A stretch of DNA of 64,000 bases from Anastatus disparis (lineage: Eukaryota > Arthropoda > Insecta > Hymenoptera > Eupelmidae), in the NCBI GenBank assembly GCA_017163975.1, contig JAFFSR010000220.1:18246001-18310000 (forward strand), in the 5' to 3' direction. The translations under genes and the position numbers were made by a program. Shown in pieces: positions 23,552 through 35,455 of the stretch. The notes beneath the pieces are model-generated. The model made no database searches, was not told the DNA's origin, and was given only the letters and a program-made list of their open reading frames with translations. Numbering within the stretch: position 1 is the first letter of the stretch; each line of letters starts with the position of its first letter.

Positions 23552-24857
23552 ATGGTGTATGACAATCGTCACCGTACCTTTTTGCAATCTATAATGCAAC
23601 ATGGTGTTATGTTAGATCAGGAAGCCACTGTATTATGTGTAAAAATTTTCGGTAAGTTTTTTTTAGAAAAATATTATTATTCCTTATCAATCGGTAAACA
23701 AAAATAAATGTTATGAAATTTACTTACAAAATAAAACGAATAACAATTCAAAATTTGTACAATAATTTCTTGCTATTGTTTATTCTTATCATTCAAATTT
23801 TCATTAAATATTTACATTTTTTTAGATCAAAGAATCAAGGTATCACAAGTTGCAGCATTAATAAATGATAAATTAGCACCATTAGCAATGTCCATGAAAG
23901 TGGGGATTTGTGAATTGACAGGTGACAAATACTGGTCTGTTGTTGGTACAACTCATGAAGAAGATGTCATGTAAATAAAATTTAATTTAATATTAATTTT
24001 TGTCCATACAAATTTTCATAAATTATCTTTATATATTAGGATACCATCTGAATTCACACCAGCTCAAAAGGCATTTTTAATGACAATATATTCTGAAATA
24101 ATAAATTCTCCGGATGGATGTATACCAAGTACAAGTTGTCTGAATCTTACGCATAATATCTCTGGACATAAATTATCTATAAGTGATGCCAATGAATTTC
24201 TTAAAAACGTTGTTAAAAAAATGTATTTACATCTCAAGGTACATATTATTTATTTTAAATAATTTCAATAAGATTATTTGAAAGCTGAAAAATAATATAT
24301 AATTTAATTTATGTTATAGGATGGTTATTATTATATGGGAGTAAGGAGTATTGTTGAACTTATGCCTTATTTTAGAGCAACATATTTAGATAATTTTGAT
24401 AACTGTAATCTTTGTAGAGAAATAATTTTTCATGTAAGATTTCTTGAATATTTTTTTAATTTTATATTAATTTTGGACTAATTTTGTCAATTAAAATATT
24501 TTAGGGATATAAATGTAACAATTGCGACAAAGGTTTTCATAATTATTGTTTAGCTAGATATCTAAGTAGAAAAAATGATAACAACTGTCCAAATTGCAAC
24601 AATCAATTAAACATTGATGATATGCCAGGTATTTACTAATATTTATCATGTATCAAGATTAATTCATTAAAATTTTATTATATTTTACTTTTATTTAATT
24701 TATTACAGAAGAAGTTGTTGCTTCACAAAAGGCAAAAGAAAACCAAGATGAGGAAGAAGAAAAAGCAGAAGAAGCAGACGAACCAATGGATGTGTCAGAT
24801 GAGGATGAAGTAAAACCACCTCCCAAAAGGGTAAAAAGGAAGAGTAGGATCCATTAA
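23552..24857 (+). CDS. NSMCE1: Nse1, RING-type subunit of the SMC5/6 complex
   Basis: Six exons: 23552-23651, 23826-23970, 24040-24238, 24320-24433, 24505-24628, 24709-24857. They total 831 nt and 276 aa (human about 266). N-terminal winged-helix region: HRTFLQSIMQHGVMLDQEA, then KVGICELTGDKYWSVVGTT. The C-terminal RING-like finger has Cys177, Cys180, Cys190, Cys193, His198, Cys201, Cys214 and Cys217, a complete C4HC3 set. The last exon is Glu/Asp-rich and ends in a basic run (PPKRVKRKSR). Known role: with Nse3/MAGE it forms the E3 module of SMC5/6, acting in DNA repair and replication-fork stability. I chose the ATG at 23552 because conserved residues begin right after it; an in-frame ATG at 23423 would add 43 hydrophobic residues and looks spurious. 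It converges on MIOX, with 176 bases between stops. Confidence 0.92.
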
Positions 24858-25033
24858 AGTCAATAATACATTTTTTATTTTTTACGAAAGTTTTATTTTA
24901 TTTATAAAAGTGATGTGATTAAAACTTAATTAATACGTATAATTATTTTAAACTTCCCAATTATTAATGTTATAAATTAGTGATGCAGTCTAATTTTGTT
25001 CTCTTTTTTTTATTAAAAAATTTTAACGTGTAT

Positions 25034-27769
25034 TCACCATTCAATTGTACCTGGAATGTACTTTTCAATAAGTTTTTCATAGTAAGGCCAAAGTTTTTCT
25101 ATATCTGGAACTTCACTACTCTTTGTGTATAAATCGTATTTACTGAAAATTGAACAAATATTTAATTATTAATTGATGTTGATAAAATTTAATAAACTAT
25201 ATTTTTTTTATTATCATGCAAAATCAGTTAACTTACTTGAACTCTAAAATCCATTGCAACATATCTTCGTCTTCTTTGGTACAAAAATGTTTGTAATCAC
25301 CGCCAGCATGCCAAGGATAAAAGGAGTGGTAACGTATCATTGCTAAACCTTCCTCTGGTATTTTGCTGTTATTGTGTTTTAATACTCGGTAAAGATATTC
25401 ATCGTGTCCCCATGACATAATCAAATTTTTCAATCCACATTTTGGTTTGTACATTCCGTATTTTGTACTAAAATTTAAAAATAAATTTTTCAATTCCATT
25501 AAACTTAACTATGTCTAAGTTTTTTTACTTATAAGATGTTAATAACAAATTTTATAAATCTCTTTAATAAAAGTGTTTTAAATCAATATCAATTTTATAA
25601 GTTTATATTCCTATTAGTCCAAAAATTGTTAAGTTATTTAAATTATTTTATTTGTTAAATGTCTTTAAATTTTTTATATTATTATTTTAACGTTAAATTA
25701 TTTAAAAATTAAAGAAGAAAAAAACTTACTTGTAACGAGGATCTTTTCCATCTGGATTATTATCAAAACTTGTTTCTCTATAAACAATAGAATCACCCCA
25801 AGCACATCCTACTGGGAAAGTATCACCCACTACTGCCCATTGAGGTTCCCCATAAAATGCCATTACCTACATTAAAATACAAAACGCCATTCGTTAAATC
25901 ACTTATTAAAATAATAGTAAATGTGTTTTACGTACTATTTTTTCTCTTGAAGAATTTAAAAAAAGTTCTTTTTTATGTATAGCGATATATAATTGGTGAT
26001 AGTAAAATATAAATCGAAAGTTGAATTTTATTTACTTTATTTTTATATATGCTCAAAACACAAAGTCTTTAATTTTTATTTTATAGAGAAAAAATGTTAC
26101 TCTATTTTGCTATTAATCAAAACTTTGAAATAAAAAAAATATACACGATATGAATTTTTTATAATTATAAAACAAATACGTCAATGCTATGTAATTTAAA
26201 AACTTCAACATAAAAAATATTAAAATATTTAAAAAATTGCATTTAGAATATACCTTGCCAAGATCGTGAATGAGCCCTGTTAGATGAAACCAATCTTCAT
26301 CAGGATGATCAGCTCGGATTTTTTCGGCTGTTTGAAATGCATGAATAATATTTGGTAAATCTGAATCTGGATCGCTTTCGTCGACCAACTCGTTCAATTT
26401 CAAAAGAGCTTCTTTTATTGTCATCTTGCACTTGTCAAATCGTAGCCAATTTTCCATTTTTGCTAAAAATGGAGAAAATATTTACATAAAATTTAAAAGA
26501 ATAATGATCTTTTGAAAAAATTAATATTTTTGTAATATATATAGTTATGACGAATTTTATGCTAATATTTTTTTTTTAATTTTATATAACGTCACTGTAT
26601 TTATGCTATCATTGCGATGCTAATTAGCGACGGAGGTCTTCAGTATGTTTGTGAACAAAGCACAAAACGTACAGCGGCGCTTGTATCAATCAGACGAGAG
26701 CGGGATTCGAACTCGGAATCCTCGAGATTATGAATCCATCGCTCTACTGAATAAGCCACTGACGACCTCTTATACTAATATTTCATTTGTAATTGTCTAG
26801 GTATTTTTTATTAAAAAAAAAGAAGAGCAAAAATGAAGCATAATTTAGCGATGCAGATCGTGAAAATTATTAAATTTTAAGCTTTAAAAATAGTCAATAA
26901 AATTTAAATTGTTTCAAAAAATTTGTCTGAATTCTCAGATAATTTTTTATAAACTTGATTAAAGTTTCAAAAAAAAAACGCAAAAAGCAAACTATTCATA
27001 AAAAAATTATTTATTAAAAAAGATCTTTTTGTTGATTCAATGAAGGAAGTTAATAAATAAATATTTTAATTTATTTAAATACAAAAAAAAAAGTTTAATT
27101 AAACTTGCTTTAATAAGATTTTTAAACACAAATTTTATTAATGCATTAAAAAATACTAAAAAGCTTAAAGCTTAACGTGTGAACTAGAGCTTTAAATATT
27201 AAAATCAAAAATAAATTGAAACGAGAAATCTATTGGGATTGTTGATAAAAAAAATTTGATAATTAACTTACACCTGACAAAATCGACTGTCTGATTAGTG
27301 TGCATGTTCAAGTAAGTTTTGCGCACACGTTCTTTGATCGGATCGTCATTGTCCACAGAATAATCACGAAATTCACTTTGAAATTTACCATTAAAAACAC
27401 CTTCTGGACGTAACTTTTCAGAGGGATCGAAAAGCCCTACTGTTTGTGAGGATGTCTAAGAAAATTAAAATAATCAAATGTAAAAGACAGCTATTTCTCT
27501 CATTTTTTTTATAAAACAAACAAAATATTAAAAAGCAAATTTAAACAGTTCCAAAAATTGGCTTTACAAGTAAATTTAAATTTTATATAAAAATTAAACA
27601 TTTTATGTACAACACATTTAATTTGTTTAAAGAATCGTTAAAAAATTTGTTCTAAAATTTCAAAAAGATTAAAAAATTAATTTAAGATAAAAACAACTAA
27701 AAATCTCAAAATTTCGATCGAGCACTTTAATTCCAAATTTAACAAACTTACAGCAACTTTGGTAGTCAT
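25034..27769 (-). CDS. MIOX: Myo-inositol oxygenase
   Basis: Six exons: 27752-27769, 27272-27455, 26254-26462, 25730-25866, 25237-25467, 25034-25142. They total 888 nt and 295 aa (mammalian 285). The reaction is O2-dependent cleavage of myo-inositol to D-glucuronate at a mixed-valent di-iron site in the cytosol. All six ligands are present: His108, His133, Asp134, His204, His230 and Asp263, each exactly ten positions later than in the mouse enzyme. Landmarks are [53 protein letters not shown] and RYHSFYPWH; the chain ends with a Trp. Exon 1 encodes only six residues, found from its GTAAGT donor and matching phase. A TATA box and initiator lie about 60-90 bases upstream. AATAAA on the minus strand is near 25010. 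Confidence 0.97.
26557..26783 (-). mobile_element. tRNA-derived SINE, family A, copy 4 (reverse), with target-site duplication
   Basis: The element occupies about 26571-26769 in MIOX intron 2, in the same sense as the gene. The tail (T-run 26571-26577), the CACTGTATTTATGCTATC end, the ATCAATCAGACGAGAG body and the tRNA head with B box near 26700-26712 are all present. Flanks match: TTATGCTAATATTT (26557-26570) and TTATACTAATATTT (26770-26783), a 14-base duplication with one mismatch. Recognisable duplications show insertion by target-primed reverse transcription and relatively recent age. Confidence 0.87.
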
Positions 27770-27824
27770 TTTTAAAATTCTCTCGATTGAATTTCAATGA
27801 ATTCGACAAGAAGCACTAAGAATT

Positions 27825-27859
27825 AACTGAATCTTGACAAACTCGTGCTTAAGTTTATA
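27825..27859 (-). promoter_or_regulatory. MIOX core promoter: TATA box plus initiator
   Basis: On the minus strand a TATAAA (27859-27854) is followed by an arthropod initiator TCAGTT (27830-27825). The A of the initiator lies 31 bases from the first T of the TATA box, the canonical spacing. This predicts transcription from about 27828 and a 58-base leader before the ATG at 27769. Confidence 0.6.
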
Positions 27860-28773
27860 AAGCTCCGTCGATTCACCCATGACCCTCGAGCGTTTCAATG
27901 ATTTGTTCATTTCAAACTGAGATCAACCCCCCACTTATTTCATCTTATTAATGTATCAATATATGTTAATGTTAAGAGAAAAAAGCGTGCTATAAATTGC
28001 GGCACGTGTTGTCTTTATTGCGATTAGGTAAATTTCGCGAAACCATAAAAATAATTATAAAAAAAGAGAAGAAATTAATATTGCTAAAATAATTTGTTTG
28101 ATTATCTTTTTTCAATGATATTGTTAATTTAAAGCACAGTAAAAATTTTATTTCAATTATTGTAATATTTTATTCAAACCGGAAAATGTTTTTATTGTGT
28201 TTATAATTTTTTGTTGTAATAATCAACAAAAACTTTGACCTAATGGCCTTAATTGTGTGCATAAAAAAAATAATAATATTTTATAGAAATCTTAATTGTC
28301 AATATTAAATCAAAGTATTTTAAAAAAAATGTTAATATTTATAAGCTTTAAAATTGTTTGACGTGCGTAAAATTAAAAAACGAATTTTACTATAGTTTCA
28401 TAGATAAAATTTAAATTATCAAACTCAAGTGATATTTTATCATTCGTTTCAAAATTTTCTTACTGTTACAAGAAATTTTAATCAATTAATTATATTATAT
28501 TTTAGTGATATTTCAAGTAATTTTCTATTTCGTATCAATATGATTATTTTCTCGAACTAAGCATTTATATTAATAATTAGTTTTATTTGCGTGCTCCTTT
28601 ATTAAAAGAACGACTATATCAGTATACGTAAAAGTTTATATATAGTGCAATTGCTGAAAAATATAAAATTTGACGCACTTGTATCGGACGATATTTTTTA
28701 ATATTCGTAATAATGGTATACTTATAACTCAATTTCACCTTTAAGAAAATAGTTTTCAAAGTAAAATGCACGA

Positions 28774-28970
28774 GTCGGTTTCTGGCTCATTTGGTAGAGC
28801 GTTAGATTCGTAATCTCGAGGTTCTGAGTTTGAATCTCACTCTCGGCAGCCGATTGATACAAGCACTGTATGTTACGTGTCTTGTTAACAAACAGACATT
28901 CGGAGCTCCATCGCTGATTAGCATAGGAAAAATAGCATAGCATAAGTATAGCGATGTTAAAAAAAAATTT
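28774..28970 (+). mobile_element. tRNA-derived SINE, family A, copy 5 (forward)
   Basis: The head has CTGGCTCATTTGGTAGAGCG (28783-28802) and a B box GAGTTTGAATCTCACTC. The body is CAGCCGATTGATACAAGCAC, and the 3' module ATAGCATAGCATAAGTATAGCGATG is followed by TTAAAAAAAAA. Full length. The reading frame 28722-29012 across it is an artefact of the element. Confidence 0.87.
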
Positions 28971-30284
28971 ATAGTTAAAATTTTTATAAACCATGATGAC
29001 TATATGCATCAAATTTTACAAGTGCTAGTAATTGATATGTGCAAGGGCTCGCTAAGTTATTCAATGGATAAAAATACAGCATTATTTTTTTATATTTTAA
29101 AAAAACCTTTTAAATAAATTTTTTTTCCGTTAATTTAAGTGTTTAGAAATTATGGTTTATTAATAAATCCATTAAATTTCATTTATTTAAGTTTATAAAC
29201 AATTTTAAATTATTAACACAATCTAAATAATAATTTTTTTAATAAGCTACAAATTTTTAAAAAGCTTAAATAAATTTAAATAAATCATAATTCAAATAAT
29301 TTATTATTATTTTATCTCATAATTAAAAACAAATTTTAATAAATAAAAATGCCTAAAAAATAATATGACATGAATAATTCGAATTCACATAAAACATCAT
29401 TTAATTTTTTTTTATGTGAAATTATCGAAATATTTTTTAATGGTTATGACGTTGATAAGTGGATAACATAAAAATTAAGATAATTTTGTAGAAAATCTAT
29501 AGAAGTTTAATGCCCTTGACTTTAAATAATGGCAATGTTGTTTTGTATACCTTGCGCACATTGACCATGTGACTTCTAATCGAACAAAATTCAGATAAGA
29601 ATTTTAAATAAAAAAATCTTTTGATGCCTAAATAGTGCATTTCTTCATTCTAACATTAAAATATTTTTAATTTGTCAATAAGCTTTATTTATTATTTCTC
29701 TTTTTTTTCTCATTTCATTTCTTTGAGACGATGATTTTTATGTGAGAATCGTCTCATAGTGACTGGGAAATTTCCTTAATACGTAAAGTGTTGATTAATT
29801 ATAATTATCGTAAGATAGATTATAATTTTTCAAAAGTTTAGAAAAAAGTGGCAAATTCTTACATAAGATATTACATTAGAAAATCTAACATACATATGTT
29901 CAATTATAATTTTAATTTTAATATTATCAATTTTTTAATTATGTTTCTGTATACTTATATATGAAACTTGGTGTTTGAATTTCTGATATTTGAAACATTT
30001 GTTTTGATAATGATTGTAGCAATTTTTGTTGTTTCACATTTAAATATGAGATACAAAGAATATTACTGCAATGATTCCGATAAAAATTAATGAGATGTTT
30101 TAGTGAAACAAAAATATTTTAAACAAAATGTTTATGTTAGTAATACTACTTGGTCAAAACGAAGTAATCAAAAGAAAAGAGCTGAAAAATTGTTAAAAAA
30201 AATAGCGAAATTGTTAAAAAAGATATAAAATTTAATGCGTTTAATGTGTTATTAAACATAATAAGCACATTAAATTTCATGTGC

Positions 30285-30462
30285 ACAGGTCCTTAGTGAC
30301 TCGCTTGTTCGAGCGATGGATTAATAACTGGATGACACGAGTTTAAATCCCGATTTAGCCCGGTCAGACACCACTGTATCTTATATGATTTGTTTACAAA
30401 CATACAAAAAACATCTTTCGCTTATTAGCACCGCAATTATAGCATAAATGCAGCGATATTAA
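30285..30462 (+). mobile_element. tRNA-derived SINE, family A, copy 6 (forward, diverged)
   Basis: The head is recognisable (AGGTCCTTAGTGACTCGC...GAGCGATGGATTAATAACTG...GAGTTTAAATCCCG) but has lost B-box bases, so it is an older copy. The body (GGTCAGACACCACTGTATC) differs from the others and lacks the CCGATTGAT segment. The 3' module CAATTATAGCATAAATGCAG is intact. ATTAAATTTCAT on the left and ATTAAAATTTCAT on the right could be the target-site duplication. Confidence 0.75.
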
Positions 30463-33400
30463 AATTTCATTTGGAAATTACATCAGAAACCGCATTGATT
30501 CCATGTATTTTTTAATGATTAAATTCCTATATTTTTCAGCTGTTCCATTTAATCGACAATCCAGCTATATTTTTAATTTAAAATTTTGCTTCAGGAGTTT
30601 CATTGAAATTTGGCTACAAAAATTAAAATTAAGTTAAAATCCGAACTGAAATTTTAGATGGATTTTCAATAAAAAAAACAGAAATATAGCTAAAATATAG
30701 ATTGATACAGCTACATTTTTAGCTATCTTTTTAACCAGTACCTTTTTTTGCTCAGTCTAAAACTGTCAATGAAATATTTTATTTACAATCAAAGAATAAA
30801 CGCTTCTCCAAAAAATAATGTATATTTGAAATGTGATGTAAACTAATGACGACAAGCAAATGTGACAACAATCTCGCAATATTGTTTATAAAAAAATAAG
30901 TTATCTTATCAATTCTATCGCGAAACAAAATTATGTAAATATTACATATACATTAAGTAAGTGAAAATAAAAAAATATATGCTTACGTATTTATTGTTTA
31001 CGTAGAGATAGAAAAAGCACAAAATCTAATAAACTTAAATTCTAAATCTTGCAAGAACGATAGGATTAAGCATTAAGTCAAATTAAATTCCAATACACAA
31101 TACTCAGATAAATCTAGAACCCATATCCAATTTTCAAATTTCTGTAAGTACTTGTGATTATTGTTGTGAGGATGGCGAAATTAAGTTTGAGATGACTTGT
31201 CATGCATTTTTATTATAATACAAATCTTCATAATTTACATCTAAAAATGAATCTCAATTTCCATGAAAACTTAGCCTTGATATAAAAGAATAAACTTGAC
31301 GTACGATAATTAATTTTCAATTTCAATTTTCATAAGTTCATTGGGTATGTCCTAAAAAATAAGGAAGTGTCTCGATATCTTCGTCTTGCTAATGATAGTG
31401 TATCTTCGTCTGGATCAGTTCCAAAATATTATTTGAGATTAAACATCATATGTAATTGGAGCACATTTATCATATAACTTGGAAGTGTTTTATCTTATTT
31501 TATACATTATGACAACTATGATATTCATTTTTTCCTCAACTAATCATCAAATTTTTATTTGTCGTAGTTTATAAACAAGCGCTCGTACAATTATTGAGCA
31601 AATAAAATATTTTAAAAGATCGGACTATTAGATTGCTTAACAGTCGATAAAATAAACGAAAAATTATTTGTAAAATTAAATCTAATCGAAGGATGAAAAA
31701 AACACCTTTTAATATTTGATTAATTTTTTTGATCGATGGAAAATTTTAAATTAAAATTAATAATTTGTTAAAAAATGATACGATAATTATCGTAATCAGT
31801 GACATAATAGTAAAAGTTAAAATTTAAACCACCGTATCACGGTATATAGAAATGATCAAAAGAAATTTACGAGGAAATGTTAAAACTTATTCAACGAACT
31901 TTAGTTGACGGATTGCTCAATCCCGCAATCTTTCCATAAACATAAATACAATAAGACTAAGTCGTTATATATTTATTTATCAATACTAAATGGAATCATA
32001 CATGGATGATAAAGCTAAGCATTTTACGTACAAAGTGACGCAAAAACGTCATTATGTCTGTATTTTTTTTCATAATGAACAAGGGTTATTAATTAGATAA
32101 TATATACATTTTCATAACAATAAAAAAACAATAAAAAATAATGAGAATGTTAAACAGTAACAAAGACATTATCAGAAGATTAAATTACAGACTTTGATAT
32201 CGAAATGAGTCATAATTTTTTTGGATTAGTTTTTTATTTTTCTGTATATTATGAATCGAATACAATTAGAAAGAAATATATTATGAAAGTTCATCATTTT
32301 TTTATAAGAAAAAAATACCTTGACCGTTAATAAAATATTATTCTTTAATTATACAATTCGCATTTTTACTGGAAGTGTGTTACAGATTTATATATATTTT
32401 TATATTTTTTTAACATTCTGAAATCTAAAATTGTCAAATAAAACAATATTTTTTATGAATTTGTTATTATTTAATTTAAAAATTAAAATTCAAAGATAAA
32501 ATCATCGACTTAATGAAGAAAAATCCACTTTGAAATTCTAAAATTCGTTTATAAACATAAATAAAAAATTATAGCCAAAATAAATGCCGCGATAATTGCA
32601 AGATTAGACGTGATTTTGAGCGTTAACGACGTATACGAGTTTATTGTTATCACAATGAAGTTATTTACGGTAGTGATTAGTTAAATTAAAACTATTTAGT
32701 CTCCAAAATTGGAAATTAAAAAAATAAGAAATCACTTCTTATCAAATATATATAAAGTAAATTGATCTTTTAAAGAATGATATCGCTTGTTTAAAAACTT
32801 CTTTTTTATTTCAAATCAATATTAACTAGAAAAAAAGACGAGAAAAATTAATATATCAGCTGAATGAAATGTAAAAGTTATCAAAATTATTATAAACGCT
32901 AATAATTATTCATTTCATATTAACGATCAAAGTTTCTTACTTCTTTAAGTTTATGAAGCCACAAATTAAGTCCAATAGTTCAAGTTCATTTCAAATATAG
33001 AACAAATAACTTTTGTTTTTATATATCTGAATCAGAATAAAAGTTTTTTTTTATATTCAATAATTTAATTTTAAAAATATCAATTTTTCCTTATTTTCTG
33101 ATATTTTTAACTCTAATGGTGTTTTTAGGAGTTAAATTAAGAAACAATTATTTTGTAATCTCCTAAATAAAGATAATGATAATTCTTTTCTGATCTTGCT
33201 TTTCAGAGATAATTTTTTACATTTTTAGAGCTGAAATCATTTTTATTCTAATTCTATAATTTGATGTAAATTAATAATTTAATTAAACTTAAAAATAATT
33301 ATAATTTAATTTCTAAAAATCAGGTATAATTAACGATTTTTTAAAAACTTATTTTTTATTGAATAATAATGATAATTATCTGGATTATTAGTTGGTGATT

Positions 33401-34296
33401 ATAATAAAATTATTAAAAAATGCAATTATTTTTATGTATACCCATATTATTTACATATTTGTTTTTTTTTTGCCAATAATGAGTATTTTTAATAGAAAAT
33501 TTTTTTCATAAAATAAGATGATTTCTATCCTCTTAAAAATGAATACACAAAAGTCTGAGTTGTGTATCAAACGATTAAAAAATAATTGGTTATTAACCTT
33601 GAATTAATGAAAATGCGAAATTTACTGGAGCTTAGGTCAACGAAGATATTAAATTTAATGTAATTTTTCATAAACAAAAGAGTTGGTTTAAGATAAAGAA
33701 TAGGCTCTGTATACTAAAAAGAAATGTCTAAAAACTCAAACGAATGATTATTAATTCGTTTCCTCGTTTCTCTATATATAACTAATTTCAAGTTTTATTC
33801 TTAGTAGGGGATCTATTAGCTGCATAAATTAAATGATAATAGATAAAGCAAGTATATACGGTTTCTTTTAATCTTCAAAACCTCGACTGTAACTGAAATA
33901 CATAAACGTGAAGTTTAAATCACGTGCTACAAACATATTGAAAATAGATTGAAAAATTTTTAACACGATACATTGTTTCTAATCGCCGAGAGTTCAGTAA
34001 GCTCCTTTATTTCAGGCATGTTGAAATAATAATAAAACAATACTTAGTAGATTCAAATTTTTAAATATTCATTATCAATAACACAGTATAGTTATTATAA
34101 TAGTTTAATCAATGAGTAATTTATCTAATAGTAATAAAGGAAACTTGTATGATTTCGATTAATGTTACAGTGCATTTGGTCTAATTTTTGCTTCAATATA
34201 TTTTGCAAAATTATGTAAAACTAAATAATGAATTCAAAAATTAATTAAATATTTAATTTTTTTTGCTTGATCTGAAGTATAATATATATTTTAAAA

Positions 34297-34400
34297 AGTC
34301 GTCCGGTCTCACTGGGTTGAGCGGTGGATTCATAATCTCGAGGACTCGAGTTTGAATCCCGCTCTTGACCAAATTTATAAAAGTACCACTGTATTAAATA
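34297..34400 (+). mobile_element. tRNA-derived SINE, family A, copy 7 (forward, 3'-truncated)
   Basis: Only the tRNA head and the beginning of the body remain: GTCGTCCGGTCTCACTGGG, GAGCGGTGGATTCATAATCTCGAGGAC (in two parts GAGCGGTGGATT and CATAATCTCGAGGAC), B box GAGTTTGAATCCCGCTC, then CCAAATTTATAAAAGTACCACTGTA. It breaks off into ATTAAATAAT repeats. Confidence 0.75.
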
Positions 34401-34570
34401 ATATTAAATAATATAAAAAAATATATGTTTTAATAAACTTATTAGATTCTTTTTTTTATTTGTTTTATGTCAAAAAATATGAAATTTTGTTTTTATTGCA
34501 ATTAATATATATGTAAATTATTGAATAAATAGATAAAAAAAAAATAGCCCTGACTAATTTTGTTTTATTT

Positions 34571-34712
34571 ATAATCGCTGTATTTATGCTATTATTGCGA
34601 TGCTAATTAGCGACGAAGGTCGTTTTAGTGTCAATCAGCCGAGAAAGGATTCGAACTGAGGACCTCCATGATACGAATCCATCGCTTTACTGAATAAGAC
34701 ACTAAGACCTCT
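34571..34712 (-). mobile_element. tRNA-derived SINE, family A, copy 8 (reverse, internally deleted)
   Basis: The 3' module (AATCGCTGTATTTATGCTAT...GCTAATTAGCGACGAAGGTC) joins directly to the head-proximal body (GTGTCAATCAGCCGAGA). The roughly 50-base central part present in copies 3 and 4 is therefore missing. The head runs to GACACTAAGACCTC. Confidence 0.78.
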
Positions 34713-35455
34713 ATTGTATTACATGTTATTTTTATACTTTGAAACATTTATCTACCAATTTTATTTAAAGAAAAAAATTACGTAATTGATTTTGTGTTTA
34801 CTTCGTGCCGTTTGTGGTATTATGCATATATTGATATTATCTAAATATTTTTATATTGTGTCTCTAATATAATAAGTATCATCTTAAATAGAAAATTATT
34901 GCAAATATAAATCGATGTATTTTCCTTATTTTAAAAAAAATAATTTTTTTCGTATTTGAACTTTTTTTTTAACTTTGTAAACTTTTGAACAAATTAAGAC
35001 TTTCTGATTTTCACCATGTGAAAGAACGTCTCAAACTCTACCCAAATCAGCAAAAAAAATGGAAAATGACTTTTTGATAGCTGTGTCCCCCCTTTTCATA
35101 GACCAGGTCACACATAATGAAATATTTGACAATTAATTTCAACAGTTTTAATCGTATAAACTTAAAAACAATTCTTAATTAAGCAATGCCTATTATATGA
35201 TAATGAAGAAAAATAAAAAAATAGTTTTATTACCAAAAATTATTTATTTTTAAGTATTAAAATAAAGTATTTCAAAGTATTAATTATACGATTAACATCT
35301 TAAATTACAAAGTAAAAAGTAGCTGTTAAAATAAATACTAACTAATTTAATAAAATATTCAATTTATTATTTAATATCGCAAGTGGATTAAAAAATCCAA
35401 ATAATGTACAGTATGCTTATTTACATATAGCTCATCAATTAATTTCATACAATTT

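Larger units (their letters stand above)
27860..35455. other. Long gene-poor region with scattered SINEs
   Basis: About 7.6 kb of A/T-rich DNA between divergently placed MIOX and the 3' end of SFSWAP. Apart from four family A SINEs (separate entries) I see no convincing exon. Reading frames are short, have no paired splice signals, and match nothing I recognise. The SFSWAP poly(A) signal on the minus strand (AATAAA) is at 35363-35368. Confidence 0.6.
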
